Part shown: positions 5,641-6,193 of the stretch, in pieces
Position numbering within the stretch: the first letter of the stretch is position 1
Layout: every line of letters begins with the position of its first letter
From: an uncultured Gemmiger sp.
GTDB taxonomy: Bacteria; Bacillota; Clostridia; Oscillospirales; Ruminococcaceae
Direction of reading: 5' to 3'
Length of the DNA: 6,193 nucleotides
Assembly (NCBI GenBank): GCA_944382805.1
Contig: CALWNS010000104.1
Span: 1-6,193, forward strand
Program-made: the position numbers and the translations under genes
The notes under the pieces: model-generated
The model's input: only the letters and a program-made list of their open reading frames with translations
The model's database searches: none
Told to the model about the DNA's origin: nothing

Positions 5641-6193
5641 ATGCTGGAACTGAAAAACGTGGGCAAGGTGTTTAACCCCGGCACCGTCAACGAAAAGCGC
5701 GCCCTGACCGCCGTCAACCTGAAGCTGAACGAAGGCGACTTCGCCACCATCGTCGGCTCCAACGGCGCGGGCAAATCCACGCTGTTCAACGCCATTGCCG
5801 GCACCTTCCTGCCCGACACCGGCTCCATCACGCTGGATGGGCAGGACATCACCTTTTTGCCCGACTACCGCCGCTCCAAGTTCATCGGCCGTATGTTCCA
5901 GGACCCGCTCAAGGGCACGGCCCCGCACATGACCATCGAGGAAAACCTGGCGCTGGCCTACCTGCGCGCCTCGCACGCGACCTCGCCGTTTTCGCGCATT
6001 TCCAAAGCCGACCGCGAACTGTTCGCCGCCCGCCTGGCCGCGCTGGGCCTGGGGCTGGAGGACCGCATGAAACAGCCGGTGGGCCTGCTTTCGGGCGGGC
6101 AGCGCCAGGCGCTCACGCTGCTCATGGCCACGCTGGTCACCCCCAAGCTGCTGCTGCTGGACGAACACACCGCCGCGCTGGACCCGGCCACGG
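5641..6193 (+). CDS. trpZ: ABC transporter ATPase (TrpZ), 3' partial
   Basis: The window ends after 184 codons, so the C-terminal part is missing. The product is the nucleotide-binding subunit that powers import from the cytoplasmic side. Walker A is GSNGAGKST (39-47), the Q-loop is MFQDP with Gln87, the signature is LSGGQ (150-154), and Walker B is LLLLDE (170-175). The D-loop ALDP follows. The sequence after Walker B reads DEHTAALDP rather than the common DEPT, which is usual for the ATPases of this transporter group, as is KFIGRMFQDP with MTIEENLALA. The ATG at 5641 lies one base after the trpY stop, with AAGGGGG (5626-5632) 8 bases upstream, so translation is likely coupled. No Trp is present in the visible part. 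All catalytic motifs seen are intact. Confidence 0.94.
   Translation, partial: MLELKNVGKVFNPGTVNEKRALTAVNLKLNEGDFATIVGSNGAGKSTLFNAIAGTFLPDTGSITLDGQDITFLPDYRRSKFIGRMFQDPLKGTAPHMTIEENLALAYLRASHATSPFSRISKADRELFAARLAALGLGLEDRMKQPVGLLSGGQRQALTLLMATLVTPKLLLLDEHTAALDPAT

Noticed and set aside
4716..5852. 378-codon open frame on the minus strand across trpY and trpZ
   Set aside because: It spans two well-identified genes and is composed of Gly, Gln, Arg, His and Asp repeats without family motifs. It is a compositional shadow.

Overview
The window (about two thirds G+C, all genes on the + strand) looks like a piece of a high-GC Clostridia chromosome, probably a gut Ruminococcaceae/Oscillospiraceae relative. 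The reasons are a SpoIID-type wall protein, a Firmicutes-style SEDS protein, a T-box riboswitch with a consensus sigma-A promoter, and a TrpXYZ-type ABC transporter. The lineage is inference from gene content and composition; no marker gene for taxonomy is present.

Layout. (1) 1-1985: a membrane-anchored exported protein, cut at its 5' end by the window edge. It has an N-terminal domain that reads as a class B sortase fold without its catalytic residues, a Pro/Gly-rich linker, and a C-terminal SpoIID/LytB peptidoglycan lytic domain. (2) 1997-2040: a strong terminator-like hairpin whose 3' arm also carries the ribosome binding site of the next gene. (3) 2042-3190: an FtsW/RodA/SpoVE (SEDS) peptidoglycan glycosyltransferase. 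(4) 3215-3519: a consensus promoter followed by a complete T-box leader (Stem I with specifier loop, Stem III, T-box antiterminator, competing terminator). (5) 3644-6193: three genes of one ABC importer, a lipoprotein binding protein, a permease and an ATPase. The ATPase is cut by the window end.

How they fit together. The first two genes both concern peptidoglycan: one cleaves glycan strands or is built like an enzyme that does, and the other polymerises them. The second half is a self-contained regulon. Uncharged tRNA, most likely tRNA-Trp, is read by the leader, the terminator is opened, and the importer (TrpX, TrpY, TrpZ) is made. The tryptophan assignment rests on three independent points: the specifier register (UGG), the antiterminator bulge UGGC, which calls for a tRNA with discriminator base G, and the transporter family. 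The importer genes are also nearly free of Trp codons.

The least ordinary items are the apparent pseudosortase-SpoIID fusion and the terminator/RBS overlap in front of the SEDS gene. The T-box-trpXYZ unit is a known type of system, although its parts are unusually easy to read here.
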